Shown here: positions 1-8,910 of the stretch, piece after piece
Numbering within the stretch: the stretch's first letter is position 1
How the letters are laid out: every line of letters begins with the position of its first letter
Source: a virus
Direction: 5' to 3' (one strand)
Virus record (IMG/VR): IMGVR_UViG_3300043568_000201
Coordinates: 1 to 33,617 of that record
DNA: 33,617 nucleotides
The notes under the pieces: generated by a model
The model's input: the letters and a program-made list of their open reading frames with translations, nothing else
Told to the model about the DNA's origin: nothing
Database searches by the model: none
Program-made: the position numbers and the translations under genes

Positions 1-127
1 ACTCAAATAGCAATGATTAATGCTTATGCAGCTCAAGCTAAAGCAACACTAAAACGCACCAATATGAAGCCAATGGCATCAGCTCAGTTTGCAGATGCAA
101 TGTTATCTAGCAGACAAAAAGATGCTG
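1..127. repeat. Left copy of 127-bp terminal direct repeat (circular overlap)
   Basis: These 127 bases are repeated exactly at 33491-33617. The gene open at the right end continues in frame after base 127, so the repeat is best read as the assembly overlap of a circular (or circularly permuted) molecule, not as two genomic copies. The length of 127 is also a common maximum k-mer in short-read assemblers, which supports this reading. A true short direct terminal repeat cannot be excluded from sequence alone. Confidence 0.9.
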
Positions 128-159
128 GTTGGATTCTCAATGGTGGTTTCTTTAGATAA
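1..159 (+). CDS. C-terminal end of gp4-like neck protein (continues from 32453-33617)
   Basis: This frame is open from base 1 and stops at TAA 157-159. Its first 42 codons duplicate the end of the gene at 32453-33617. On the circle, 1165 nt from 32453 to 33617 plus 32 nt from 128 to 159 make exactly 399 codons, a 398-residue protein. The tail ends in the residues WILNGGFFR. It is followed 9 nt later by the gp10-like gene, the same gp4-gp10 order as in P22. It is partial here only because the circle was opened inside it. Confidence 0.9.
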   Translation, partial: TQIAMINAYAAQAKATLKRTNMKPMASAQFADAMLSSRQKDAGWILNGGFFR

Positions 160-168
160 GGCTAGAAA

Positions 169-2298
169 ATGGCTGATTTTGGCTTTGTTGGTGCAGCTTA
201 TGAAGCTCCTTCCATCTATCAAGATGCACAGGAGTGCATAAACTTTAGACCTGAAATTGATCCTACCCTTCCTTCAGGTGCTAGACAAGTTATAGCTCTT
301 TATCCAACCCCAGGCTTAACTAATGTCGTAACCTTACAAAACGCTCAACAAGTAAGGGGAATGAGAACTGTTTCAGGCGGTGATTATTTAGTTGCTGTAT
401 GTGGGCCTTATGTCTATGTAATGGGATCAACTTTTACTCCCACAATTGTTGGTCAGTTAAATAGCTCAACTGGTCAAGTCGGAATTACAGATAATGGACT
501 AAATGTTTATATCGTAGATGGGTCTAATCGTTACACTTGGCGCATTTCTAATCCAGCTTCTGCGGTATTTCAAGGAACAATTAGCGGAACTACTCTTACT
601 GTAACTTTGTTGCAAAGCGGAACAATAGCAGCAGGACAATCTTTATTTGGTATTGGAATATCGAATCAAACAGTTATAACTGGTGGATCAGGAACATCTT
701 GGACTATTAATCAAAGCCATACAATTGCCTCTCCAATTCAAATGAACTCAGCAACTGTTGGAGCTGTAATAACAGCAGATATGTCAGGAACAACTTTGAC
801 TGTTTCTGCTGTTTCTAGTGGAACTTTGTATGCAGGTCAAACCATAACAGGATCTACAGTAACGGCTAAAACAATTATTACGGCTTTGGGTAGCGGAACT
901 GTTTTAAGTGAAACCATAGCTTCAGGTGGAACTGGTTACGCTGTAAATGAAAATATTACTGTTTTGGGCGGTGTTTATGGATCTAGTCCAGCTACTTATA
1001 CAGTTACATCAATAGGCGGTTCAGGAGCTGTTACAGGACTTACAAGAACTTTTTCAGGTCAATACACTTCTGTTCCTGCTAATGATGTATCAACTTCATC
1101 AGATGGTTCAGGAACTGGTTTAACCCTTACTTTGACATTTGGAACAGGAACTGGATCAACTGGTAACTATGTCATAAACAACAGTCAAACTGTTACTTCT
1201 AGAACCATGTATGGCTTAAATTTTAGTGAACTTCCTTCCACAGATGGAGCTTTTACTGGTGGCTCTGTAGTTGATATTGTTGATAACTACTTTATTTATA
1301 ACAGACCTGATACTCAGCAATACGCTGCCTCTGATGTTCTTTCTCCAATTACTTATGGTCTTTCATTTGCTTCTAAATTTACAGGGCCTGATGATCTTGT
1401 TTCATTAATAGTAGATCATGGTCAGATTTACTTATTAGGTGAAAAAACCTCTGAAGTTTGGGCTGATGTAGGAACTTTTCCATTTCCTTTCCAAAGAATA
1501 CCTGGCGCTTCTTCTCAACATGGGATAGCAGCTCAATTTTCAATGGCTCGATTTGGCAATTCTTTTGCTTATGTGTCTAGAAATGATCGTGGTCAAGCCG
1601 TTATTGTGCAAATGAATGGCTATTTCCCACAGCGTATTTCTACTCATGCTGTTGAAAACACCTTAGTAAATCAAACTATTAGTGATGCTATAGCTTACAC
1701 ATATCAACTTGAAGGACATGAGTGTTATGTTGTTACTTTTCCAAGCCTTGAATTGACATGGGTTTATGATGGAGCAACTCAGCTTTGGCATAAGTGGCTT
1801 TGGACTGATAACCAAAACAATTACAAGCGACATAGATCAAACTGTGGAGCTTTGTTTCAAAATCAATTTTTGGTAGGTGATTACGAAAATGGGCAAATTT
1901 ATCGATTAGATCCTACTAATTACACAGACAATGGTAATCACATTAGAAGAATGAGAAGATGCCCTCATTTGGTATCTGACTTTCAACGGCAATATTTTGA
2001 TGAATTGCAGATTCAGTTTCAGCCTGGTGTAGGTTTGCAAGGTATTGAAACTTTTCCTCTAGGCGATAACGATATAGGTATAAACCCTCAAGCCATGTTG
2101 CGGTGGTCAAATGATGGTGGATCTACTTGGTCAAATGAACATTGGGCTGGAATTGGTAAGGTTGGTAAATATCAAAATCGTATTATTTGGCGCAGATTGG
2201 GATGGTCAAGAGATCGAATTTTTGAAGTAGTTGTTACAGATCCAATTAAAGCTGTGATTGTTTCGGCTAACCTAAAAGCATCTGTAGGGGAAAACTAA
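169..2298 (+). CDS. P22 gp10-like tail hub / packaged-DNA stabilisation protein with inserted beta modules
   Basis: This 709-residue protein is recognised as a member of the P22 gp10 family, which sits under the portal and gp4 ring and closes the neck after packaging. The N-terminus (FVGAAYEAPS, NFRPEIDP, LYPTPGL, residues 6-50) and the C-terminal region with many aromatic beta strands (residues 345-709) are family-like. P22 gp10 is about 470 residues, so this one is much longer. The excess is residues 133-343: a module of the form SGTTLTVT...SG...AGQ...SQT (134-186), then a second copy (about 203-342) that is itself interrupted at 243-324 by a GGTGYAVN-type module. The start ATG follows AAGG by 7 nt. 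It sits between gp4-like and ejection genes, as in P22. The family call is from memory of motifs, not a search. Confidence 0.75.
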   Translation: MADFGFVGAAYEAPSIYQDAQECINFRPEIDPTLPSGARQVIALYPTPGLTNVVTLQNAQQVRGMRTVSGGDYLVAVCGPYVYVMGSTFTPTIVGQLNSSTGQVGITDNGLNVYIVDGSNRYTWRISNPASAVFQGTISGTTLTVTLLQSGTIAAGQSLFGIGISNQTVITGGSGTSWTINQSHTIASPIQMNSATVGAVITADMSGTTLTVSAVSSGTLYAGQTITGSTVTAKTIITALGSGTVLSETIASGGTGYAVNENITVLGGVYGSSPATYTVTSIGGSGAVTGLTRTFSGQYTSVPANDVSTSSDGSGTGLTLTLTFGTGTGSTGNYVINNSQTVTSRTMYGLNFSELPSTDGAFTGGSVVDIVDNYFIYNRPDTQQYAASDVLSPITYGLSFASKFTGPDDLVSLIVDHGQIYLLGEKTSEVWADVGTFPFPFQRIPGASSQHGIAAQFSMARFGNSFAYVSRNDRGQAVIVQMNGYFPQRISTHAVENTLVNQTISDAIAYTYQLEGHECYVVTFPSLELTWVYDGATQLWHKWLWTDNQNNYKRHRSNCGALFQNQFLVGDYENGQIYRLDPTNYTDNGNHIRRMRRCPHLVSDFQRQYFDELQIQFQPGVGLQGIETFPLGDNDIGINPQAMLRWSNDGGSTWSNEHWAGIGKVGKYQNRIIWRRLGWSRDRIFEVVVTDPIKAVIVSANLKASVGEN

Positions 2299-2537
2299 TG
2301 GCAAATCAAATATGGGGGCCAAGCCAAGACAACCCATTTCCTCAAACAGATTTTATGGATGAACAAACCAAAAGACCAACTAGAGCTTGGCAAGTATGGT
2401 TTTTAAATCTATTAAATTTCACTAAAATTTCACCTTCAGCAACTGCTGGAAGTGCTGTTTTACCAGCTAATCCAGTTGGATTTATTGAAATGACAATAAA
2501 CGGCAAGATTTACAAAGTGCCTTATTACAATGTCTAA
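2298..2537 (+). CDS. Small conserved phage protein of unknown function
   Basis: 79 residues. The start ATG shares a base with the upstream stop (TAATG), so translation is probably coupled to the gp10-like gene. The N-terminus is hydrophilic with a Trp/Phe-rich patch (WQVWFLNLLN, residues 32-41), and the C-terminus ends in a beta-hairpin-like segment (INGKIYKVPYYNV). I do not recognise a domain. Similar short proteins with a C-terminal INGK.Y.IPYY pattern occur beside neck genes of other podophages (recalled, not checked), so a small virion or fibre-attachment role is possible. Confidence 0.7.
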   Translation: MANQIWGPSQDNPFPQTDFMDEQTKRPTRAWQVWFLNLLNFTKISPSATAGSAVLPANPVGFIEMTINGKIYKVPYYNV

Positions 2538-3363
2538 TATACAAGTCATAACTGAAGAAAAAGTGCAAAGCCTAGAAAAGCACTTTTTGCAAGAAAAACA
2601 AACTGATTGTCCTGTAACTCATCATTTTGCTCCTAACATTTACATCCGAGAAGTTAGGATTCCAGCAGGAACATTTTCTATAGGGCATTATCAAAAAACT
2701 GAGCATTTAAACATCATGTTGGCTGGTAGAGTAACTATGGTCAATGAAGATGGATCTCATACAGAATTGGTAGCTCCACAGACATTTGTAGCCAAGGCTG
2801 GCAGAAAAATAGGTTATATCCATGAAGATATGATTTGGCAGAATGTTTATGCAACTAGCGAAACAGATATAGAAAAGCTAGAAGATATGTTTTTGTTAAA
2901 AAGCATGACATGGCAAGATCACCAAAACTCACAAAAACTGTTGCTTACCTTAGATCATTCTTCTGATATTGCGGATTATTATTTGGCTATAGCTGAATTT
3001 GGTTTTGACCATGAAACTGTTCGCAAACAGACTGAAAATACAGACGATCAGATTCCAATGCCTTTTGGTAACTATAAGTTTATGGTTGCTAATTCTAGAA
3101 TTGATGGAAAAGGTGTATTTGCTACTGGAAACTTTAAAGAAGGAGAAGTTATAGCTCCTGCAAGAATAAATGGCAAAAGAACTCCTGTTGGCAGATATAC
3201 AAATCATTCAAAAAATGCTAACGGAATTATGGTTTTGAGAGATAATAATGACATTGATTTAGTGGCAAAAAAGGCTATAAATGGATGTCATGGGGGTAAT
3301 TTAGGCGAAGAAATTACTATCGATTATCGGCAAGCCTTGAGTCTAGCAATAAGGAGAGATTAA
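2530..3363 (+). CDS. Cupin-SET fusion protein, putative protein lysine methyltransferase
   Basis: 277 residues in two parts. Residues about 36-108 look like a single-domain cupin: beta strands around IPAGTFSIGHYQKTEHLN (44-61, with His53 and His59 as possible metal ligands) and LVAPQTFVAKAG. Residues 183-270 carry the SET hallmarks in order: GKGVFAT (193-199), RYTNHS (222-227, the NHS motif that shapes the AdoMet pocket) and EEITIDY (260-266, with the catalytic-type Tyr266). SET domains transfer methyl groups from AdoMet to protein lysines. The target is unknown; a capsid, tail or host protein are all possible. The gene overlaps the preceding stop by 8 nt and lies inside the neck/ejection operon, so it is expected to be expressed late. 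No post-SET cysteines are visible. The SET call is firm on motifs, the cupin call less so. Confidence 0.8.
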   Translation: MSNIQVITEEKVQSLEKHFLQEKQTDCPVTHHFAPNIYIREVRIPAGTFSIGHYQKTEHLNIMLAGRVTMVNEDGSHTELVAPQTFVAKAGRKIGYIHEDMIWQNVYATSETDIEKLEDMFLLKSMTWQDHQNSQKLLLTLDHSSDIADYYLAIAEFGFDHETVRKQTENTDDQIPMPFGNYKFMVANSRIDGKGVFATGNFKEGEVIAPARINGKRTPVGRYTNHSKNANGIMVLRDNNDIDLVAKKAINGCHGGNLGEEITIDYRQALSLAIRRD

Positions 3364-4089
3364 ATGTCAGGAGTCGCAACAGCAATTGCAGTTGGCACAG
3401 TAGCTAGTGGATATATGCAAGGTCAAGCAGCTAAAAGTGCTGCAAGAACTCAAGCTGATGCTACAGCTAGAGCGCAAGATCAATTATTGGCAGCAGGACA
3501 ACAAGCCAAAGAATTTTATACTCCTTATTCTACAGCAGGAGAAATTGCTCTTAGCAAAATGTCCACAGATCCTTATTTTACTCAACAATTTACAAATAAA
3601 GATTTAAACGCTTATTTAGCACCAGGCTATGAATTTAGATTAGGTCAAGGTCAAAGAGCTAATTTAATGGCTTCTAATGCAAGTGGTGGAGCTGTAAGCG
3701 GTAATGCTTTGCGTAGCCTACAAGACTATACGCAAAACTTTGCTTCAGGCGAATATGCTAATGCTTTTAATCAGTTTCAGGCTCAACGAGGCAATATTTT
3801 CTCTAATTTAAGGGAAATTGCTAACTTTGGATTAACAGCAGCTACTGGTCAAGCTAACGCAACTATTGGAACAGGAACTAATGTTGCAAGTTTGACATCA
3901 GCATTAGGAAACGCACAAGCTGCTTCTCAAATAGCTCAAGGCAATATTTATGGAAATACAATCCAAGGAGTAGCAAACGCTGGATCTTATTATCTTATGA
4001 ATAGGGGTGGAGGCGGTCAGCTTCCTCAACAATCTATGCAACCAAATGCAACTGGTAGCAATATTGTGAACCCAATTGCCGTAGCTTAA
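3364..4089 (+). CDS. Ejection (pilot) protein, P22 gp7-like
   Basis: 241 residues, Ala/Gly/Gln-rich. It begins with a Gly/Ala-rich segment (residues 2-22, GVATAIAVGTVASGYMQGQA), followed by a long polar helix with Ala-Gln repeats and a conserved-looking block PGYEFRLGQGQ near residue 87. This pattern matches the DNA-transfer proteins of P22 and BcepC6B-like podophages, which are packaged in the head and ejected to build the DNA conduit. It is the first of three consecutive ejection-type genes, the usual gp7-gp20-gp16 arrangement. It starts just after the SET gene stop, with GGAGAG upstream. The identification is from composition, order and recalled similarity. Confidence 0.7.
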   Translation: MSGVATAIAVGTVASGYMQGQAAKSAARTQADATARAQDQLLAAGQQAKEFYTPYSTAGEIALSKMSTDPYFTQQFTNKDLNAYLAPGYEFRLGQGQRANLMASNASGGAVSGNALRSLQDYTQNFASGEYANAFNQFQAQRGNIFSNLREIANFGLTAATGQANATIGTGTNVASLTSALGNAQAASQIAQGNIYGNTIQGVANAGSYYLMNRGGGGQLPQQSMQPNATGSNIVNPIAVA

Positions 4090-4099
4090 AGGAATCACT

Positions 4100-5416
4100 A
4101 TGCCAGCACTAAGCACTTTACCTAACCCAAGTATTTATGGAACTGTTGAAGCACAAAAACCTATGTCTATTCAAGAAATGGTTAATCTTGGAAGAACTTC
4201 TACTGCCTTACAAAAAGAAAAGGCTTTGTTGCCTTCAGCAATTGAAGCAGGACAAGCTCAAGCAAAAACAGCTACCATTCAAGCAAATACTGCTGAATTA
4301 GATAATGCTTTAAGACATACAACACAAGTTACTCAAAGTATTCAAGGTTTACTTACAAAACCTGATTTAACTTCAGATGACATTGTTGCATCTGTTAAGG
4401 AAAACGCTAAAAGGATGAAAACTCCTGATAATGCGGTCAATCAAGCATTGTCTAATTTGCCTGTAAATGGCTCACCAACTCAATTAAGAGAATGGTTAGC
4501 AATGAGTTTAGCTAAAACTTTAAATGCTCAAACTCAGCTTGAAAAAGTTTATCCTGGCGGTGTATTGCCTTCTCAGTTGCCTCAAGGCGGTTATCAGACA
4601 AATGTGCAAGGAACTGAAACTAATGTTCCTTCCGCAACTTCTACTACAGCTCCTAAAACTGGTGTTCAACCTCAAGATATGAGCCAACCAGTTAAGACTG
4701 ATTTAAGTAAACCAGTTCCTTTGTCTTATCCTATAAGGCAAGCTGGTCAAGCCTATACAGCACTTCCACAAGAGGAAGATGAGCGTAAACTTGGAACTTC
4801 TTCTAAAACAGCTTTAATTGCTAGGCAGTCTGAACTTCCTGCTTCTCGCAGAAATGTGGATGAAGTTATTAAAAAAGCTATGGAGCTTGAAAAATCTGCT
4901 TTATTGCCAACTTCAGGAGTTTTGGGTTCTTTTGAAAGAAACTTATCTACATTCTTAGGAACTGAACAAGGTATTCGTTACAAAGAATTGTCTAAAGACT
5001 TAGCTAACGCTGCTATTGCTAATATCAAAGCAACTGGCGGTTCTATGGATACTGTTGCAGGACAGCAATTACAAAGAATGGCAAATGGAGATGAAACATA
5101 TCCTCCTAAAGTATTAATTGAAATTGCTCGTAGAACTCAAGCAGACATGACAGCTCTTGACTCAAAAGCGACAGCAATTAAAAAATTCTCTGACAAGTTC
5201 GGAGATCAAAACTTAAAGTCATTTGAGCAAATGTGGTCTAAAAATGCTGATCCTAAGATATTCCAAGCAATGAATATCTTTAATGATCCAAGAATGACCA
5301 AAGAAGAAAAAGCAAAAGCTAGAGATGAATTATTAGGAACTGATAAAAATCAACTAAAGATTTTTAATGAGCAATACAATAACATCAGAAGATTAGAGCA
5401 AACAGGAACTCTGTAA
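4100..5416 (+). CDS. Ejection (pilot) protein, second of three
   Basis: 438 residues. The N-terminal third is helical and Gln/Ala-rich (SAIEAGQAQAKTATIQAN, residues 46-63). A disordered Pro/Thr/Gln linker covers about 155-225, and the C-terminal half is helical and charged (residues 240-438). There are no enzymatic motifs. The start ATG follows AAAGGA by 6 nt. The stop overlaps the next start (TAATG). Size and place correspond to P22 gp20 (about 470 residues), the middle ejection protein, but sequence similarity to gp20 itself cannot be claimed. Confidence 0.6.
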   Translation: MPALSTLPNPSIYGTVEAQKPMSIQEMVNLGRTSTALQKEKALLPSAIEAGQAQAKTATIQANTAELDNALRHTTQVTQSIQGLLTKPDLTSDDIVASVKENAKRMKTPDNAVNQALSNLPVNGSPTQLREWLAMSLAKTLNAQTQLEKVYPGGVLPSQLPQGGYQTNVQGTETNVPSATSTTAPKTGVQPQDMSQPVKTDLSKPVPLSYPIRQAGQAYTALPQEEDERKLGTSSKTALIARQSELPASRRNVDEVIKKAMELEKSALLPTSGVLGSFERNLSTFLGTEQGIRYKELSKDLANAAIANIKATGGSMDTVAGQQLQRMANGDETYPPKVLIEIARRTQADMTALDSKATAIKKFSDKFGDQNLKSFEQMWSKNADPKIFQAMNIFNDPRMTKEEKAKARDELLGTDKNQLKIFNEQYNNIRRLEQTGTL

Positions 5417-7950
5417 TGGATGATTTTGGTCAATTCTTAATGGGTGGACAGGCAAAACCTAGTCCACAAGCTAATCCTGTTGGCGGTGTCAATCAATATA
5501 ATGTTGGCAATCTAAGACCAGTTGGATCATCTACAGGCTTTCAACAACCTTCTAGCTATGAAGAAGGTATTAAAGCTCTAGATGACAATCTTAGAGTTTA
5601 TGGAACAAAGCATGGCATTAATACTCTAAGAGGAGTTATTAGTCGCTATGCTCCTCCTCAAGATAAAAACGATACTGAAAGCTATATTAATTTTGTAGCT
5701 CAAAAAACTGGATTAAAACCTGATCAAGAAATAGACCTTTCTAATCCTGCTGTTCGTCATGTGATTAGTGGCCCTATAATTTTGATGGAAAAAGGTGGAA
5801 AAAACATTTTTGGTGGTAAATCAGCAGTTGCTCAAACAACTGCTCAACCATCTGCAAAAGAAGCAACAGATGATTTCAGTAGTTTTTTGATGGGTGGCAA
5901 AGCAGAGCCTAGCAAAGAAAAGGCTCAAGAAAAACCAAAACGAGTTGATGTTTACGCACAAAAAGTTAAGTCTATATCTCCCATTGAAGAAGGTAAAAAT
6001 GTAGTCAAAGGATTAGCTTCTCTTGCTGATATAGCTTTGGAAGCTGTTCCTTCTGCTGCTGGTCAAGTTGTCTATGCTGGTGGCAGAGCATTAGGTCAAA
6101 CTCCTGAACAAGCTACTAAGACAGCTCAAAAGGTATCAGGAGCTGTTCCTACATTTGGAAAAACCTTTGGCATTACTGAAGATCCTGCTTACAAACAAGA
6201 AGCAACTCGCAGAATCATGGGTCAGATTGGTGAATACATTGGCGAAAGTGCTGATGTTATTTCTCAAAAAACAGGCATACCCAAGCAAGATGTGGAGAAT
6301 ATGCTTGGCACATTAGGAATGGGTGTTGGCGCTAAATTACCATCTGCAAAAGGTGGTGCAATGAAGATTCAAGAACAGTTTGAAAAGCGTTTTCCAAAGA
6401 TGGAACAAGCTCCTACAACTGCTCCAGTTGCGCCTACAACCACTCCTGCAATGACAGGAGTTGGAGCTGCTAAAGTTGAAATCAACCCTTACGCAGGAAA
6501 GATTACTGGTGAAGAATCAGCCAGGGGTCAATATCCTGTAGTTAAATTATCTAAGATTAAGCAAGATGTTCCTGTTACAGAACAGCAACTTAGATCACAA
6601 ATTGCTAACGAAATATTGGGTGATAGTGGTCAAGTTCGTAGCGGTGTTATTACTGGTAACGAAAACACTTTACGACAAGAATATACAGAAGCTCGATCAG
6701 CCAATCCAACTCCAAGAAGCGAGATCTTGAAAAAACAAATTGCTGATGAGCAAAATGCTTTAACTCGTTATGCTGAAAAGCGTGTTGAGGCAACAGGAGC
6801 TAGTAAAAATTTACCATCTGATTATGAGCGTGGTCAGCTCATGAATGATGCTATTGCTGGAGATGATGGTCTTACAGGATTCTTAAAACAGCAAAAACAA
6901 GCTCTTTTTGATGAAGCTCGTAATAAAGTAGGTGATAACCCTATACAAACAGATTCTGTGAATCAGTTATTACAAAACAAACAATTTAGAGCTAGTCTAG
7001 GTTTAAGAGGCAATGAAGGTGTTGCTAAGAGTGCAGAACAATTAATTGAATTAGCTAAAACTGTTGGTTTTGAGGATCGAGCAGGAAATATATTGCCTCC
7101 TAACAGTATTGCCTCTTGGAAAGCCGTAAGAGAGGCTTTAAACGCTGAATGGACTAGAGATAATGCCTCAACAATAGCCAAGATTAATAATGCTATTGAC
7201 CAAGATATTGCCAAAGCTGGCGGTCAAGATTTGTATAAGAAAGCTGACAATCTTCATAAAGCTGAAAAGAAAATATTTGAATCTAAAGGCATTAAAACCC
7301 TTTTTGGTGATGTAGATCCTAATGGTGTGCAAACTGCAACTAATTTTGAAGCTATTCCTAAAAAGCTCAATTCAATGCCTGTCGATCAATGGAAGCACAT
7401 TTACGACACCTATGATGAAATTTCTAAAGGCAGAGTTCGTGGAGCTGGATTTGACTTAGAAATTACTCCTGAGTTAATGCAGTATGCAGAAGCTGCCAAG
7501 GCTGAAATGCGAGGCGCTTTGGCTAGAGAAATATTTCAAGCTGGTGGCGGTAAAGCAGGAGTATGGAATCAAAACTCGGTAAACAATCTTCTTAATAATC
7601 CAATCAGATCTAAAAAGATTGAACACGCTTTTTCTCCTGAAGAACAAAGAGCTTTCCATACCTTAAATTACGCTGGTCATATTATGCCTGGAGTCCATTC
7701 GTATGAAGGCGCAGCTCTGCAAGCACAAAGAGTTAGCAAATTTGCAGAAAAACTTCCTATGATTGGAAGGGAAGTTGGAGCTGTAACTCGTGTTCCATTT
7801 GGAGCAACGATTGGTGAAAAGGTAGGAGAAAAAGCAGCCTTGTTTACTATTGGTAAATCTGAGAAAAAACAAGCTCAGAAGTTGCAAGAAGAAATGGCTA
7901 AAAATGCTCAAAAAGGCAAAACTAATCTTAAAGACATAGGTAAGGAATAA
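5416..7950 (+). CDS. Large ejection protein with N-terminal lysozyme-like domain
   Basis: 844 residues, the largest of the ejection trio and the positional equivalent of P22 gp16. Residues about 26-130 hold a domain seen in phage virion peptidoglycan-degrading proteins: NVGNLRP (29-35), GFQQPSSYEEGIKALDDNL (41-59), LRGVISRYAPP (71-81) and NDTESYINFVAQKTG (85-99). Such a domain would open the murein for DNA entry. A short motif occurs twice, at residues 2-15 (DDFGQFLMGGQAKP) and 152-165 (DDFSSFLMGGKAEP), flanking this domain. Residues 200-300 contain Ala/Gly-rich helices, and the rest is long, charged and helical. No clear catalytic Glu can be assigned by eye. Translation is coupled to the upstream gene. 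Confidence 0.65.
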   Translation: MDDFGQFLMGGQAKPSPQANPVGGVNQYNVGNLRPVGSSTGFQQPSSYEEGIKALDDNLRVYGTKHGINTLRGVISRYAPPQDKNDTESYINFVAQKTGLKPDQEIDLSNPAVRHVISGPIILMEKGGKNIFGGKSAVAQTTAQPSAKEATDDFSSFLMGGKAEPSKEKAQEKPKRVDVYAQKVKSISPIEEGKNVVKGLASLADIALEAVPSAAGQVVYAGGRALGQTPEQATKTAQKVSGAVPTFGKTFGITEDPAYKQEATRRIMGQIGEYIGESADVISQKTGIPKQDVENMLGTLGMGVGAKLPSAKGGAMKIQEQFEKRFPKMEQAPTTAPVAPTTTPAMTGVGAAKVEINPYAGKITGEESARGQYPVVKLSKIKQDVPVTEQQLRSQIANEILGDSGQVRSGVITGNENTLRQEYTEARSANPTPRSEILKKQIADEQNALTRYAEKRVEATGASKNLPSDYERGQLMNDAIAGDDGLTGFLKQQKQALFDEARNKVGDNPIQTDSVNQLLQNKQFRASLGLRGNEGVAKSAEQLIELAKTVGFEDRAGNILPPNSIASWKAVREALNAEWTRDNASTIAKINNAIDQDIAKAGGQDLYKKADNLHKAEKKIFESKGIKTLFGDVDPNGVQTATNFEAIPKKLNSMPVDQWKHIYDTYDEISKGRVRGAGFDLEITPELMQYAEAAKAEMRGALAREIFQAGGGKAGVWNQNSVNNLLNNPIRSKKIEHAFSPEEQRAFHTLNYAGHIMPGVHSYEGAALQAQRVSKFAEKLPMIGREVGAVTRVPFGATIGEKVGEKAALFTIGKSEKKQAQKLQEEMAKNAQKGKTNLKDIGKE

Positions 7951-7952
7951 TT

Positions 7953-8672
7953 ATGGCATCAGTTCTTTTATCCCCATACGGAGTTGGTCAGCAATTCTTT
8001 GATGACAATGGTGTTCCTTTAGCTGGTGGATTAATTTATACCTACCAAGCAGGATCTTCTACTCCATTAGTAACCTACACAGACAATGGTGGAACTATAG
8101 CTAATGCCAATCCTATTGTTTTGGATGCTTCAGGTAGAACTCCACAGCAAATTTGGCTACTTACTGGGTTTTCTTATAAATTTGTTCTTCAAAATTCTGA
8201 TGCAGTCTTAATACAAACTTTAGACAATATTTATCCTATTCTTCAAAATGCACCAGCTTCAGCTCCTGTTGTTCCAAGCGGTTGCATTTTATTATGGTCA
8301 GGATCTACTGGTTCTATTCCTGCTGGTTGGTATTTATGCAATGGAGCAAATGGAACTCCTGACTTACGAGATCGTTTTATTGTAGGAGCTGGTAACACTT
8401 ATGCTGTAAATGCTACTGGTGGATCAGCAGACGCTATAGTTGTAACTCATACGCATACAATTACAGATCCTGGTCATGACCATAGTATTCAAGGAAATCT
8501 TGCTGGAACTACTGCATATAATGGATTTGGCCCTGGCGGTCAAATTTATGGTGGAGCTACTGTTAATACTTCTACAGAAACAACAGGAATTACTGTTAAT
8601 AATGCTGGTGTAAGCGGAACTAACGCTAATCTGCCTCCTTACTATGCTCTTGCTTACATTATGAAGGCTTAG
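7953..8672 (+). CDS. Phage tail fibre protein with collar domain
   Basis: 239 residues. The N-terminal part (residues 1-95) has the pattern of a fibre/tailspike head-binding domain: QQFFDDNGVPLAGGLIYTYQ, then PIVLDASGRTPQQIWL. The C-terminal part starts with VPSGCILLWSG and AGWYLCNGANGTPDLRDRF, the typical phage tail-collar signature, followed by a His-rich THTHTITDPGHDHS strand that in related fibres coordinates metal ions along the trimer axis. It is therefore probably a short receptor-binding or accessory fibre. It ends 1 nt before the next gene. Confidence in the collar domain is high; which fibre it is remains open. Confidence 0.8.
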   Translation: MASVLLSPYGVGQQFFDDNGVPLAGGLIYTYQAGSSTPLVTYTDNGGTIANANPIVLDASGRTPQQIWLLTGFSYKFVLQNSDAVLIQTLDNIYPILQNAPASAPVVPSGCILLWSGSTGSIPAGWYLCNGANGTPDLRDRFIVGAGNTYAVNATGGSADAIVVTHTHTITDPGHDHSIQGNLAGTTAYNGFGPGGQIYGGATVNTSTETTGITVNNAGVSGTNANLPPYYALAYIMKA

Positions 8673-8673
8673 T

Positions 8674-8904
8674 ATGTCATTCGAGCTAGATCCTGTTAAA
8701 TACGGAGTCCTTTGGAATACTGTAGAAAACAACGAAAAAAAACTAGAAGAAATGTCTAAAAAAATAGACAAGCTAGAGAGTTCTATAGAACAATTAGTCA
8801 AACTTGTAAACCAATCAAGAGGCGCTTTGTGGATGGGATTGGGAATTTTATCGGTCATTAGCGGAGTAATTGGCTTTGTGGGGAGTTACTTTTCAGGAAA
8901 ATGA
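8674..8904 (+). CDS. Small coiled-coil membrane protein (possible holin partner)
   Basis: 76 residues. Residues 17-46 form an amphipathic coiled coil (NNEKKLEEMSKKIDKLESSI...). Residues about 51-72 are a single hydrophobic segment (ALWMGLGILSVISGVIGFVG), followed by a short polar tail. This architecture resembles XhlA-type haemolysin/holin accessory proteins. It is the first gene of the lysis cluster, one base after the collar fibre stop. It could instead be a spanin-like or antiholin component. Confidence 0.6.
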   Translation: MSFELDPVKYGVLWNTVENNEKKLEEMSKKIDKLESSIEQLVKLVNQSRGALWMGLGILSVISGVIGFVGSYFSGK

Positions 8905-8910
8905 AAATGT

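Noticed and set aside
8424-8858. 144-codon minus-strand frame across collar fibre and the next gene
   Set aside because: Spans two well-supported genes in antisense, Ser-rich, no ribosome site.
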